Positions 15,386 through 24,042 of a stretch of DNA of 43,214 nt are shown here, piece by piece; position 1 is the stretch's first letter; each line of letters starts with the position of its first letter. This DNA comes from Achromobacter sp. GTDB taxonomy: Bacteria; Pseudomonadota; Gammaproteobacteria; Burkholderiales; Burkholderiaceae_B. The translations under genes and the position numbers were made by a program. The stretch lies in the NCBI GenBank assembly GCA_003454835.1, contig DMTA01000193.1, positions 1 to 43,214 on the forward strand, read 5' to 3'. The notes beneath the pieces were generated by a model that saw nothing but the letters and a program-made list of their open reading frames with translations, was not told the origin of the DNA and ran no database searches.

Positions 15386-16219
15386 ATGTACTGCCGAATT
15401 GCCGTTCATCTTGACCGCGGGTTCGATTGTTCTCGGCGGGTCGAATTCTCCCTGCAACTTGCCCGCGCCAATGGCGCGCATCTGACTGGAATATTCGCCA
15501 GTTTCGTCTCGCCCGGTTATTTCTACGACGAAGCAGGTCTTTGGGTCCGGGCAATGGATGTAGCCCGGCAGATCAATGAAAAGGCGCGCACTGCGGTGGA
15601 GCTGGCGTTCAGTCAGGCCGCGCGCGACAGCGCCGTGGCGGCATCATGGCGGCAGGGGGAAGGTGAGCCGGCGGAATGTGTCGTCAGCCATGCCCGCTGT
15701 TCCGATGTCCTGATCATCAGTCAACAGAATCCGGAAGACGTGCAAGCGGCTGTCGGCAATGACTTCGTCGAGCAAGTATTGATGTCCGCAGGGCGGCCCG
15801 TGATCGTCTTGCCGTCGGCCGGCAAGTTTAATGGGGCGGGTGCCCGTGTGCTGTATTGCTGGAACCGTGGACGGGAGGCCGCACGTGCGATCGCCGACGC
15901 TGCGCCGCTTTTGCGCAGTGCGAATGCCCTGGCCATTCTGACGACGGATAGGGAGGGTGAGAGCGGGAACACAGAGGTGCCGTTCGAGGACTTGGCGGCG
16001 TATTGCGCCTGCCACGGCTTTCCTCAACTGGAACACGTATCGCGCAGCACGAGGGACATAGACGTGGGCTCCGCCATCTTAAATGCGGCCGCGGATTTCG
16101 ACGCGGATCTGATCGTCATGGGCGCATATGGACACAGCCGCATGCGCCAATGGGTGATGGGCGGCGCCACGCGTTCGCTGCTGGCTGCGATGACCGTGCC
16201 GGTCTTGTTTTCCCACTGA
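15386..16219 (+). CDS. Tandem-domain universal stress protein
   Basis: 277 aa from ATG 15386 (GGAGG upstream; MYCRIAVHLDRGFDCSRRVE). Two Usp domains: about 1-145 (ends VLMSAGRPVIVLPSAG) and about 150-277 (starts ARVLYCWNRGREAARAI; ends MGAYGHSRMRQWVMGGATRS, VPVLF). The second has G-2x-G-9x-G followed by Gly-Ala rather than Ser, and the first lacks the full loop, so ATP binding may be weak, unlike the single-domain Usps of the island. Cotranscribed after hsp20 and 32 bp before an alcohol dehydrogenase. Confidence 0.9.
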   Translation: MYCRIAVHLDRGFDCSRRVEFSLQLARANGAHLTGIFASFVSPGYFYDEAGLWVRAMDVARQINEKARTAVELAFSQAARDSAVAASWRQGEGEPAECVVSHARCSDVLIISQQNPEDVQAAVGNDFVEQVLMSAGRPVIVLPSAGKFNGAGARVLYCWNRGREAARAIADAAPLLRSANALAILTTDREGESGNTEVPFEDLAAYCACHGFPQLEHVSRSTRDIDVGSAILNAAADFDADLIVMGAYGHSRMRQWVMGGATRSLLAAMTVPVLFSH

Positions 16220-16251
16220 CGATTGACTCATTTCAGCACAGGAGACTTCCC

Positions 16252-17352
16252 ATGACCTCCATGATGAAAGCAGTTGTGTTTGCCGGGAAAGGGCGCATTG
16301 AAATACGGGAAAAGCGCATCCCGGACGTCGGCCCGAATGACGCGCTTTTGAAAATCACGACCACGACCATTTGCGGCACCGACATCCATATCGTCAAGGG
16401 CGAGTATCCCGTAAAGCCAGGTCTGACCATCGGACACGAACCGGTTGGCGTCATCGAAAAGCTGGGAAGCGCCGTCACGGGCTATGCAGAGGGCCAGCGC
16501 GTGATCGCCGGCGCCATCTGTCCGAACTTCAATTCCTACGCTGCTCAAGATGGCGCCCCTTCCCAGGATGGCAGCTATCTGGTGGTCAGCGGCCTGTGTG
16601 GATGCCATGGGTACCGCGCCACCGCGGGATGGCGTTTCGGCAACTTGATCGATGGCGCCCAAGCCGAGTACCTGCTGGTTCCCGATGCGCAGGCCAATCT
16701 GGCGCCGGTACCGGACAGCTTGAGCGACGAGCAGGTGCTGATGTGTCCGGACATCATGTCGACCGGGTTCAAAGGGGCAGAGAACGCCAATATCCGCATA
16801 GGCGACACGGTGGCCGTCTTCGCGCAAGGCCCGATTGGGCTTTGCGCGGCGGCAGGCGCCCGGCTGCTGGGGGCGACAACGGTCATCGGCGTGGACGGTA
16901 ATGCGCAGCGTCTGGAGGTTTCCCGCTTGTGGGGCGCGGACATCGTCCTGAACTTCCATGAGTGCGACGTCGTCGAGGAAATCTTGCGGCTGACGGGCGG
17001 CAGAGGAGTGGACTGCGCGATTGAAGCGTTGGGGCAGCAAAGCACTTTTGAATCCGCATTGCGCGTACTGAAGCCGGGGGGGACCTTGTCCAGCCTGGGC
17101 GTTTACTCGAGCGACCTGAAGATTCCCGTGTCCGCGTTCGCGGCTGGTTTGGGCGACCATAGGATCAACACCGCGCTCTGTCCCGGCGGAAAGGAGCGTA
17201 TGCGCCGCCTCATGAGCGTACTGGAATCAGGGCGCGTGGACCTTGCGAAGATGGTCACGCACCGGTTCACGCTGGATCGGATTGCAGATGCATATGATCT
17301 TTTCGCAAACCAGCGGGACAACGTGCTGAAGGTTGCCGTCGTGCCGGCTTGA
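16252..17352 (+). CDS. Zinc-dependent alcohol dehydrogenase (TDH-like MDR family)
   Basis: 366 aa from ATG 16252 (CAGGAGAC upstream). Catalytic zinc ligands appear as Cys in TICGTDIHIVKGEY and His-Glu in TIGHEPVGVIEKLG. The usual structural-zinc four-cysteine loop is replaced by an insert (AICPNFNSYAAQDGAPSQDG, later GLCGCHGYRAT). The NAD(P) Rossmann motif is AQGPIGLCAAAGARLLGA with GVDGNAQRL. It probably reduces or oxidises a short-chain alcohol/aldehyde to balance NADH when respiration is limited. Lies in the run hsp20-usp-adh, likely on the same transcript. Confidence 0.9.
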   Translation: MTSMMKAVVFAGKGRIEIREKRIPDVGPNDALLKITTTTICGTDIHIVKGEYPVKPGLTIGHEPVGVIEKLGSAVTGYAEGQRVIAGAICPNFNSYAAQDGAPSQDGSYLVVSGLCGCHGYRATAGWRFGNLIDGAQAEYLLVPDAQANLAPVPDSLSDEQVLMCPDIMSTGFKGAENANIRIGDTVAVFAQGPIGLCAAAGARLLGATTVIGVDGNAQRLEVSRLWGADIVLNFHECDVVEEILRLTGGRGVDCAIEALGQQSTFESALRVLKPGGTLSSLGVYSSDLKIPVSAFAAGLGDHRINTALCPGGKERMRRLMSVLESGRVDLAKMVTHRFTLDRIADAYDLFANQRDNVLKVAVVPA

Positions 17353-17366
17353 ACGGGGAATGCACC

Positions 17367-17435
17367 ATGACCGATGCCGAATTGCGGGATTGGGGGGCAG
17401 AGACCACTGGCGTTCGACCCCAATCCGTCAAGTGA
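17367..17435 (+). pseudogene. Degraded 5' fragment of a BON-domain gene
   Basis: A 22-codon reading frame begins MTDAELRD, closely matching the start of the intact BON protein at 10185 (MSDTELRD). After about 8 codons homology continues in another frame as LAFDPNPS, matching LAFEPSVE of the intact gene. The fragment is therefore an out-of-frame, truncated copy; nothing of BON domains 1-3 remains. It sits 14 bp after the first alcohol dehydrogenase and 18 bp before the second. Confidence 0.7.
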
Positions 17436-17453
17436 ATGCGGGGGAAGAAAAAA

Positions 17454-18446
17454 ATGTCTTCCATGAAAAGCATGTCGCAATTGGCTGCGGGTAAGCCCCT
17501 GACATTGGAGCATCGCACGGCACCCGACCCAGACAGTGGCGAGGTCCGGCTGAGGGTCGAGGCGTGCGCCGTCTGCCGCACGGATCTGCACGTGGTGGAT
17601 GGCGAGCTGCCGGGCCTGCGCTATCCGGTTACGCCCGGGCACGAGGTGATAGGCGTCATAGAGCAGGCGGGCTCTGGTGTCGACCAAGGCATGGTGGGGC
17701 TGCGCGTTGGCGCGGCGTGGTTGGGAAGGGCCTGTGGTCAATGCAGCTATTGCCGGTCAGGCAAAGAAAACCTCTGCGATTTCGCGGAGTTCACCGGCTA
17801 CACGCGGGCTGGGGGCTTTGCGTCGCACCTGATCGCCGATGCACGATACCTATTCCCGGCTCCGCCTGACCGAAGCGCGGCCTCGATGGCGCCATGGATG
17901 TGCGCGGGGTTGATCGGCTGGCGTGCGCTGCGGGCGGTGGGTCCAGCGCAGCGGCTTGGCGTTTATGGATTCGGGTCCGCGGGCCGGGTGGTGGGGAAAA
18001 TCTGCGCCTGGCAGGGCCGGCACGTCTACGCTTTCACACGGGCAGGGGATGTGCCTGCGCAACAGCATGCCCGAGCGCTTGGCGCCGTATGGGCGGGAGA
18101 TAGCTTGAGTGAGCCGCCGGTTCAACTGGATGCCGCCATCATCTTCGCGCCATTGGGGGATCTCGTTCCTGTGGCGCTGAAAGCGGTACGCAAGGGAGGT
18201 TGCGTAGTGTGCGGCGGAATCCACATGTCGGACATTCCGTCCTTTCCATACCGATTGCTATGGGGGGAGCGCCAGCTTGTATCCGTGGCCAACCTGACCC
18301 GCGCCGATGGTCTGGAGTTCCTGGATATTGCCGTCGCTTCCGACGTGCAGTGCGACGTGCGCCTCTATCCTCTTGAAGCGGCGAACGCAGCGTTGGACGA
18401 CGTTCGGATGGGCCGTATCCAAGCAACGGCAGTCTTGATTCCTTGA
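17454..18446 (+). CDS. Zinc-dependent alcohol dehydrogenase (AdhP/AdhA-like)
   Basis: 330 aa from ATG 17454 (GGGGGAAG upstream); an in-frame ATG at 17436 overlapping the BON remnant's stop is an alternative. Catalytic zinc: Cys in AVCRTDLHVVDGELP and His-Glu in TPGHEVIGVIEQAG. Structural zinc: CGQCSYCRSGKENLC (C-x2-C-x2-C-x7-C). The Rossmann loop is GVYGFGSAGRVV with TRAGD. Unlike the upstream paralogue it keeps the structural zinc. Expected to interconvert primary alcohols and aldehydes with NAD(H), a fermentative role in this context (inferred). Confidence 0.9.
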   Translation: MSSMKSMSQLAAGKPLTLEHRTAPDPDSGEVRLRVEACAVCRTDLHVVDGELPGLRYPVTPGHEVIGVIEQAGSGVDQGMVGLRVGAAWLGRACGQCSYCRSGKENLCDFAEFTGYTRAGGFASHLIADARYLFPAPPDRSAASMAPWMCAGLIGWRALRAVGPAQRLGVYGFGSAGRVVGKICAWQGRHVYAFTRAGDVPAQQHARALGAVWAGDSLSEPPVQLDAAIIFAPLGDLVPVALKAVRKGGCVVCGGIHMSDIPSFPYRLLWGERQLVSVANLTRADGLEFLDIAVASDVQCDVRLYPLEAANAALDDVRMGRIQATAVLIP

Positions 18447-18514
18447 AACGGCGGCCAGCGTCGTAATGAACCGCGCTACCGCGAGCCTGAAAGTCCCGCA
18501 CCTCTGGAGGAGTC

Positions 18515-19129
18515 ATGAAGACTCGCATTCTTGCCGTATGGTTCCTGCTCCTCCTGGCTGTCGTCCCGGTTGAAATCGCCTTCGGACAGGCGGCGGACTC
18601 GTTGTCGCCCGTTTCCCCCTCCGTACTCAAGCGGGTGGACCTGGAGGCGGAAGCTGCGCTATCGCGTCTCTATCTCCAATCGCCCAAAGCCCAGGCGCTG
18701 ATCGCGCGTTCCTTTGGGGTGCTGGTCGTGCCTGCGCTGCATGCGGATGGCGGCATCCTGGGAATGGCCTATGGTCGGGGTGTGCTGATCGATGCGGTGG
18801 GAGCGCGCAGCTACTACAACGCCATTGCTAGCCCCCCGGGCTCGGTGCTTGGGCTGGACGGAAAGGCACTGATTCTGTTTTTCTCCGCCTACGAGGCGCT
18901 GCGAGGGTTCGAGGCTGCTCCCGGGTGGGTAGAGGGCCCGTGCGGAACCATCCAGGTCCTGGACGAGGCCGCCATGGCTGGACGCAATCCGGTCATCGAG
19001 CCGATTGCGGGCTTCATCCTGTCGGACGCCGGGCTGGTGCGGGGGCTCGGGCTGAAAGGCATTCTTTTCATCAAAGTGCCTGTCTTCATGTGCGCGCAGG
19101 AGAGCGGGGCTTGCAACGCGGCGCCGTGA
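18515..19129 (+). CDS. Secreted SYLF (Ysc84-like) lipid-binding protein
   Basis: 204 aa, GGAGGAG before ATG 18515. Signal peptide residues 1-25 (MKTRILAVWFLLLLAVVPVE then FGQA). The SYLF/Ysc84 pattern follows: ALSRLYLQSPKAQALIARS, FGVLVVPALHADGGILGMAY, GRGVLIDAVGARSYYNAI, then SVLGLDGKALILFF. SYLF domains bind phosphoinositides or other lipids; bacterial exported members have no settled role. The mature protein should be periplasmic. It ends the rightward run and converges on phaC. Confidence 0.75.
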   Translation: MKTRILAVWFLLLLAVVPVEIAFGQAADSLSPVSPSVLKRVDLEAEAALSRLYLQSPKAQALIARSFGVLVVPALHADGGILGMAYGRGVLIDAVGARSYYNAIASPPGSVLGLDGKALILFFSAYEALRGFEAAPGWVEGPCGTIQVLDEAAMAGRNPVIEPIAGFILSDAGLVRGLGLKGILFIKVPVFMCAQESGACNAAP

Positions 19130-19166
19130 TGACCTTGATTGTGCGCCGTTGCGGTAACCCGGCGGT

Positions 19167-20912
19167 TCAATCCTGGAGGACGAAGCGGCCGGGGGCAGGC
19201 GTCAAGGCGCCGCGGGTGGTCCCCGGCTCGCCCAGGGAGGGCAGACCCGGCTGTTCGGGACTGGAGTGGGCATCGAGCCAGGCATGCCAATCGGGCCACC
19301 AGGACCCGGCGCGCAGGCTGCTGCCGGCCGCCCATTCGTCCGGACCGACGCGCAAGCTGTCCATTTCGCCTTCTCTTACGCGGTGCCAACGCCCCGGATG
19401 CCCAGGCTCGCTGACGACACCTGCATTGTGGCCGCCGCTGGCAAGGACGAAGCGGATGTCGGCGTCGGTCTGGTAGTGGATCTTGTAGATGGACTTCCAT
19501 GGCGCGATCCGGTCGTTCTCGGCGCCCAGGGCGTATATGGGCACGCGGATGTTGCGCAAGGCGATTATGCGGCCGTCGACCTGATAGCGGCCGCCCGCCA
19601 ACTCGTTGTTCAGGAAGAGCTTTCGCAAATACTCGGCATGCATGCGGTAGGGCATGCGCGTGGAGTCTGCGTTCCATGCCATCAGGTCATTGGGCGCCGT
19701 ATGCTCGCCCAGCAGATACCTGCGCACGGCGCGCGCAGCCGTATCGCTGACGGGCCGCAGCGACTGGAACGCCGCGGACATCTGACCGGCTGAAAGGTAG
19801 CCCTGCGCCCACATCAGGCTTTCCAGCAAATACACCTCGCTGGCATCGATGTACAGACCCAGTCCGCCCGGTTCGGTGAAGTCGGTTTGCGCCGCCAGCA
19901 GTGTGAGCGTGGCCAGGCGGTCGTCTTTTTTTCCTGCCATCGCGGCGGCGGCGATGCACAGCAGGGTACCGCCCAGGCAGTAGCCCACGGCGTGCACGCG
20001 GCGGCCTGGCGTGATGCGACAAACCGCGTCCAACGCAGTCATGAAGCCCATATGGAGGTAATCGTCCAGCGACAGGTCCCGGTCCCGAGAATCCACATTC
20101 CGCCAGGAGATGCAAAAGACCGTGTAGCCCTGCGCGACCAGATGCCGGATCAGAGAATTTCCCGGCGACAGGTCCAGCACGTAGTACTTCATGATCCACG
20201 CAGGGGTGATGAGTATCGGCTCGGGGTGCGTCGTGGTCGTCGAAGGCTCGTACTGAATCAACTCGATGAGATGATTCCTGAAGACGACCGCACCGGGCGT
20301 GATAGCGACGTCCTTGCCAACCTGAAAGCGTTCCGCACCTTCCTCGGGGGCATTGCTGAGCTTGCGCTGCAGATCGGCGAGAAAATTCATCTGGCCGGCA
20401 ATCAGGTTGCGGCCGCCTTCAGCCAGGGAGCGTTCCACCACGACAGGATTGGACCACGCGAAGTTGGCTGGCGAGAACATATCGCACGACTGGACGCCGC
20501 AAAACGACATCAGATCCGCATGATGGGCGGCGACGCCGGGAACATCCCTGGTGGCGTTCATCCACCATCGCCGTGCCGACTGGAATGTGTGCCACCACAG
20601 GTTGAACGGTTCGCGCTGCCAGGCCTGCAGCGCTTGCGCGCTGTCGACGGCAGGCGCGGATGCGGTTCGGTTCACACCGGTCCAGGGCAGGGCGGCGTGC
20701 CGCCACAGCACCGCGGCTTCCGCGCCGCACATCATCCCCAGTTCGAGCTGCTTGCCGGGCGCGGTGCAAAGGTGCATCCACCAATCGGCGAACGCGAGGG
20801 CGAACGCGGCCGGCGAACCACCGCCCGTAACCTGCGCGATTAGCGCTTCTTTCCTGTGGTTTATCGCCTGAAACGGTCCTTCTGCAGTTTGCCAATGCTT
20901 GACGCTACGCAT
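19167..20912 (-). CDS. phaC: Class I poly(3-hydroxyalkanoate) synthase
   Basis: 581 aa. It polymerises (R)-3-hydroxyacyl-CoA into PHA at granule surfaces. The alpha/beta-hydrolase triad is visible: Cys312 in the lipase-like box VGYCLGG, Asp467 in GAENDRIAPW, His495 in SGGHNAG, with spacing as in C. necator PhaC (C319/D480/H508). The N-terminal domain is about 190 residues (NLWWHTFQSARRWW, FSPANFAWSNPVV). ATG 20912 overlaps the end of the phasin gene by 8 bp, so the two are coupled. It sits in an FNR-type promoter unit with phasin, which suggests carbon/electron storage under oxygen limitation. A second, housekeeping phaCAB locus probably exists elsewhere. Confidence 0.95.
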   Translation of the reverse strand: MRSVKHWQTAEGPFQAINHRKEALIAQVTGGGSPAAFALAFADWWMHLCTAPGKQLELGMMCGAEAAVLWRHAALPWTGVNRTASAPAVDSAQALQAWQREPFNLWWHTFQSARRWWMNATRDVPGVAAHHADLMSFCGVQSCDMFSPANFAWSNPVVVERSLAEGGRNLIAGQMNFLADLQRKLSNAPEEGAERFQVGKDVAITPGAVVFRNHLIELIQYEPSTTTTHPEPILITPAWIMKYYVLDLSPGNSLIRHLVAQGYTVFCISWRNVDSRDRDLSLDDYLHMGFMTALDAVCRITPGRRVHAVGYCLGGTLLCIAAAAMAGKKDDRLATLTLLAAQTDFTEPGGLGLYIDASEVYLLESLMWAQGYLSAGQMSAAFQSLRPVSDTAARAVRRYLLGEHTAPNDLMAWNADSTRMPYRMHAEYLRKLFLNNELAGGRYQVDGRIIALRNIRVPIYALGAENDRIAPWKSIYKIHYQTDADIRFVLASGGHNAGVVSEPGHPGRWHRVREGEMDSLRVGPDEWAAGSSLRAGSWWPDWHAWLDAHSSPEQPGLPSLGEPGTTRGALTPAPGRFVLQD

Positions 20913-21318
20913 TCTTGCCGCCGGCGGAACTTGTGGCGTTGCCGTTGGCCAGAAACTGGCCGGCGCCGAACGCGACCTCCGAGACGCGTTCCTGCCACGG
21001 ATTCTTGGTATCCCTCAAGGTGGCGGACGCGGTCGTGGATGCCGCGCGTGCGATCTTGTCGATCTCGCGCAGGTAGGTCAGCTCACGTCCCAGCAGATCG
21101 GCGGCCAGCTTCTGTTGAAAAGAGCAAATTGCGGCTACCGTGGACATGGTTCCGATTTCGGCTTGCATCTGCTGCGCGAAGGCGAGCATTTCTTTGTCGG
21201 TTTTCAGCTGCAGGGCGCGTAGCTGCCGGGCGCTGTCAAAGTAGTTCTCGGCCATGGCCAGCGCAGTATTCAGACCGTACTTGTACAGCGCCACATAGGG
21301 CTCGTAATCCGGTTGCAT
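20905..21318 (-). CDS. Phasin-family PHA granule protein
   Basis: 137 aa, GAGG 9 nt before ATG 21318. Almost wholly helical and amphipathic: YKYGLNTALAMAENYFDSAR, QLKTDKEMLAFAQQMQAEIG, FQQKLAADLLGRELTYLREI, as in phasins that coat PHA granules. The C-terminus is a flexible Ala/Gly/Ser tail. It overlaps phaC and has its own FNR-type box at 21409-21422. Confidence 0.85.
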   Translation of the reverse strand: MQPDYEPYVALYKYGLNTALAMAENYFDSARQLRALQLKTDKEMLAFAQQMQAEIGTMSTVAAICSFQQKLAADLLGRELTYLREIDKIARAASTTASATLRDTKNPWQERVSEVAFGAGQFLANGNATSSAGGKNA

Positions 21319-21381
21319 GACGAGTTCCTCCGAACAGGTAGCGGGGACGCCGTAGCGGCATTCGCCAGGCGCGATCTGTTC

Positions 21382-21422
21382 AGCGTAGGGCCTCCTGCCC
21401 AGCCCGGCTTGACGAAACTCAA
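21382..21422 (-). promoter_or_regulatory. FNR-type box and -10 of the phasin-phaC unit
   Basis: Read leftward, TTGAGtttcGTCAA (21422-21409) is followed after exactly 21 nt by TACGCT (21387-21382), 64 nt before the phasin ATG. The same TACGCT hexamer occurs at the RNase promoter at 28410. It lies in the 162-bp gap after the magnesium ATPase, which otherwise shows nothing. Confidence 0.65.
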
Positions 21423-21480
21423 TTCGCGGACAACTTTCCGGAGACGGCGACGCGCCCGACGCATGCGCTGCGTCGCGGAC

Positions 21481-24027
21481 CTATTTCTGGCGTGCGAACC
21501 GCGCAAGCAGGAACCGGCGTTTGATCTGATGAACGGCTGCGAGGTAGCAGAAGACCAGGGGGGCGAGCATGAGATAGAAGAGAGGCGGCGGGGGGACAAA
21601 GGAAAAAAAGCCGGCCAGCGGCCCCACGGGTAGCCACAGTGCCGCGGCCACGACCAGAAAGCAGGTTGCCGCCAGGGCGCCATTTGGCCGGCTGCGCAGC
21701 GGGTTGTGCCGGGTCCGGATGACGAAAATCACCAGAACCTGCGTGCAAAGCGATTCTACGAACCAGCAGGTCTGAAATTCGGCCTGCGTGGCGTTGAGCA
21801 CATGCAGCAGCAGATAGAAGGTGATGAAGTCAAAAGCGGAGCTCACCGGCCCGATGACGAACATGAATTGGCGTATCAGCCCGATATCCAGGCGGCGCGG
21901 GCAAGAGATGTCCTCCGCGTCCACGTTGTCCAGGGGAATGGGCAATTCCGACAGGTCGTACAGCATATTGTTCAGCAGGATCTGTACGGGAAGCATGGGT
22001 AAAAAGGGGAGGAACAGCGCCGCGCCTGCCATGCTGAACATGTTTCCGAAATTTGAGCTCGTGCCCATCATGATGTACTTGAACACGTTCATGTAGGTGC
22101 GGCGGCCCTCCAAGACGCCGTCATGCACCACTGCAAGGCTGCGCTTGAGTAGGATGACGCGGGCGGCTTCTCGCGCCACGTCTGTCGCCGATTCCACGGA
22201 TATCCCGACGTCCGCGGCGTGAAGGGCGGGGGCGTCATTGATCCCGTCCCCCATGTAGCCGACCGTGTGGCCGAGCTGCTTGCACGCCCGCACCACGCGC
22301 TCCTTCTGCGCCGGCGTCATGCGGCAGAAGAGCGTGGTCTTCTCCACCAGGCCGCGCAGGGTCAAGGCGTCCATGGCGGCAAGTTCCGTCCCGGTCAGGA
22401 CACCCCCAACGGGCAATTGCAGTTGCGTGCACACATGACGGGTCACGACTTCACTGTCGCCTGAAATGACCTTGATCTGCACGCCGCGCGCGCGCAGCGC
22501 CTTCAGCGCGTTTGCGGCGCCGCGCTTTGGCGGATCCGCGAACGCTGCGTAGCCGCGCAGCACCATGTCCGAGGCGTCGTCGGTGTCTACCGAGGTCGAC
22601 GCGGCCGGCATCACTTTTGACGCAATCGCGAGCACGCGGAATCCATCGCTTTCCATGGCTTGCACGGTCTGCCCGGCCGTCTGCCTGACGGCCGCAGTCA
22701 AGGGCGCGGGGGCGGCGCCGTCGCGTGGCGCATACGCCGAACAAATGCGCAGGACGTCCTGCGGCGCGCCCTTGACGATCAGTTGGACGCCGGACGGCCC
22801 TTGCACCAGCGTTCCCGCCCAGCGCCGGTCAAAGTCAAACGGCAACTGAGCAAGCAGGGTCCATGCGTCCAGGGACATGCCGCTGGCGGACAGCACCGCC
22901 TCGTCCAGGGCGTTCTTGGCTCCCGCCAGGTAACGGCTGTTCACGCGCAACAGGGCGGCTGCGCTTGCGCTGGGCCCGCCCTCCACATCCACCGTCCGGT
23001 CCAGGCGTATCCGCGCTTCAGTGAGCGTCCCGGTCTTGTCCGTGCAGAGCACATCCATGGTGCCCAGGTTCTGGATGACCGGAAGCTGCTTGACGATGAC
23101 GTGCTTGCGGGCCAGCCTGATCGCCCCTCTGGCGAGGGTCACCGACACCACCATGGGCAGCAGTTCCGGCGTCAGTCCGACAGCCAGGGCGATTGTGAAA
23201 AGAATGGATTCCAGCCATGGCCGGTGAAACAGAGCGTTGATCAGCAGGACGAACAGGACCAGGAAGACCGTCAGACGCAGGATCAAGTAGCCGAAGCGCT
23301 GTATGTCCAGATCGAACGTCGTCGGCTTTGCGCGACTGGCGATGTCAGCGCCGATTCTGCCTAATTCGCTTTGCGTGCCGGTGAACACCGCGATTGCCGT
23401 CGCGCTGCCGCTGTGGACAGCGGTGCCGGCCAGGACGGCACGCGGTGAATCGATAGCCTGTTCCGCCCAGATATCCGTGACGGCGGCGCTTTTTTCCACG
23501 GGGAAGGATTCGCCAGTGAGCAAGGCCTGATTGACCTGCAGATGGCGGCTGGAAACCAGCCTGGCATCCGCTGCGATGATGTCACCGGCCTCGAGCGCGA
23601 GCAGATCGCCCGGAACGACTGCGGTGGCCGGAATGCGAATGCTGCGGCCGCCCCGCAGGACGGTAGCCTTTTGCGCAACGGATTGCTGAAGCTTCAACTC
23701 TGCCTGGGCGCTGCGCCTTTCTTGGTAGGCCTCGAGCGTGACGCTCACCATCACGATACCCGCGATGATCAGCGCGTTGCCGAGTTCTCCCAGCGACGCC
23801 GACACGGCGCCGGCGAGCAGGAGGATGAGAACTAGCGGGCTGGCGAATCGGCGCAGAACAAATACGGCATCCTCGCGCAGGCGCCCAAGCCGCGGTGCGG
23901 GCGCCGCCAATCCCTGCCGGCGGGATGCCTCCTGGGCGTCAAGGCCCAGGCTGGTGCAACCTAGGCGCGCGTAGAGCGCCTGCGCGTCCTCGTTCCACCA
24001 GGGATAGACGTCAGGCCGCTCATTCAT
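21481..24027 (-). CDS. mgtA: P-type ATPase, magnesium-transporter (IIIB) type
   Basis: 848 aa, inner membrane. TGES actuator loop at 171-174; phosphorylated Asp330 in CTDKTGTLTEA; M4 motif LTPELLP (285-291) followed by MVVSVTLARGA, typical of MgtA/MgtB importers; hinge GDGINDAPALHAADVGIS; C-terminal helices about 640-845. The N-terminal extension is about 50 residues shorter than E. coli MgtA. It starts 15 bp after a usp gene and is probably cotranscribed with it. Maintaining Mg2+ or membrane potential during anoxia is a plausible role; the ion is assigned by family motif only. Confidence 0.9.
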   Translation of the reverse strand: MNERPDVYPWWNEDAQALYARLGCTSLGLDAQEASRRQGLAAPAPRLGRLREDAVFVLRRFASPLVLILLLAGAVSASLGELGNALIIAGIVMVSVTLEAYQERRSAQAELKLQQSVAQKATVLRGGRSIRIPATAVVPGDLLALEAGDIIAADARLVSSRHLQVNQALLTGESFPVEKSAAVTDIWAEQAIDSPRAVLAGTAVHSGSATAIAVFTGTQSELGRIGADIASRAKPTTFDLDIQRFGYLILRLTVFLVLFVLLINALFHRPWLESILFTIALAVGLTPELLPMVVSVTLARGAIRLARKHVIVKQLPVIQNLGTMDVLCTDKTGTLTEARIRLDRTVDVEGGPSASAAALLRVNSRYLAGAKNALDEAVLSASGMSLDAWTLLAQLPFDFDRRWAGTLVQGPSGVQLIVKGAPQDVLRICSAYAPRDGAAPAPLTAAVRQTAGQTVQAMESDGFRVLAIASKVMPAASTSVDTDDASDMVLRGYAAFADPPKRGAANALKALRARGVQIKVISGDSEVVTRHVCTQLQLPVGGVLTGTELAAMDALTLRGLVEKTTLFCRMTPAQKERVVRACKQLGHTVGYMGDGINDAPALHAADVGISVESATDVAREAARVILLKRSLAVVHDGVLEGRRTYMNVFKYIMMGTSSNFGNMFSMAGAALFLPFLPMLPVQILLNNMLYDLSELPIPLDNVDAEDISCPRRLDIGLIRQFMFVIGPVSSAFDFITFYLLLHVLNATQAEFQTCWFVESLCTQVLVIFVIRTRHNPLRSRPNGALAATCFLVVAAALWLPVGPLAGFFSFVPPPPLFYLMLAPLVFCYLAAVHQIKRRFLLARFARQK

Positions 24028-24042
24028 GGAAGCTCCGCGCGG

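Noticed and set aside
16223..16236. TTGACtcatTTCAG as a further FNR box before the first alcohol dehydrogenase
   Set aside because: The right half is poor, and a -10 at 21 nt would fall inside the gene, after its start codon.
19130..19166. Terminator between the SYLF gene and phaC
   Set aside because: GATTG...CAATC and GCCG...CGGC can pair only with bulges and there is no T-run.
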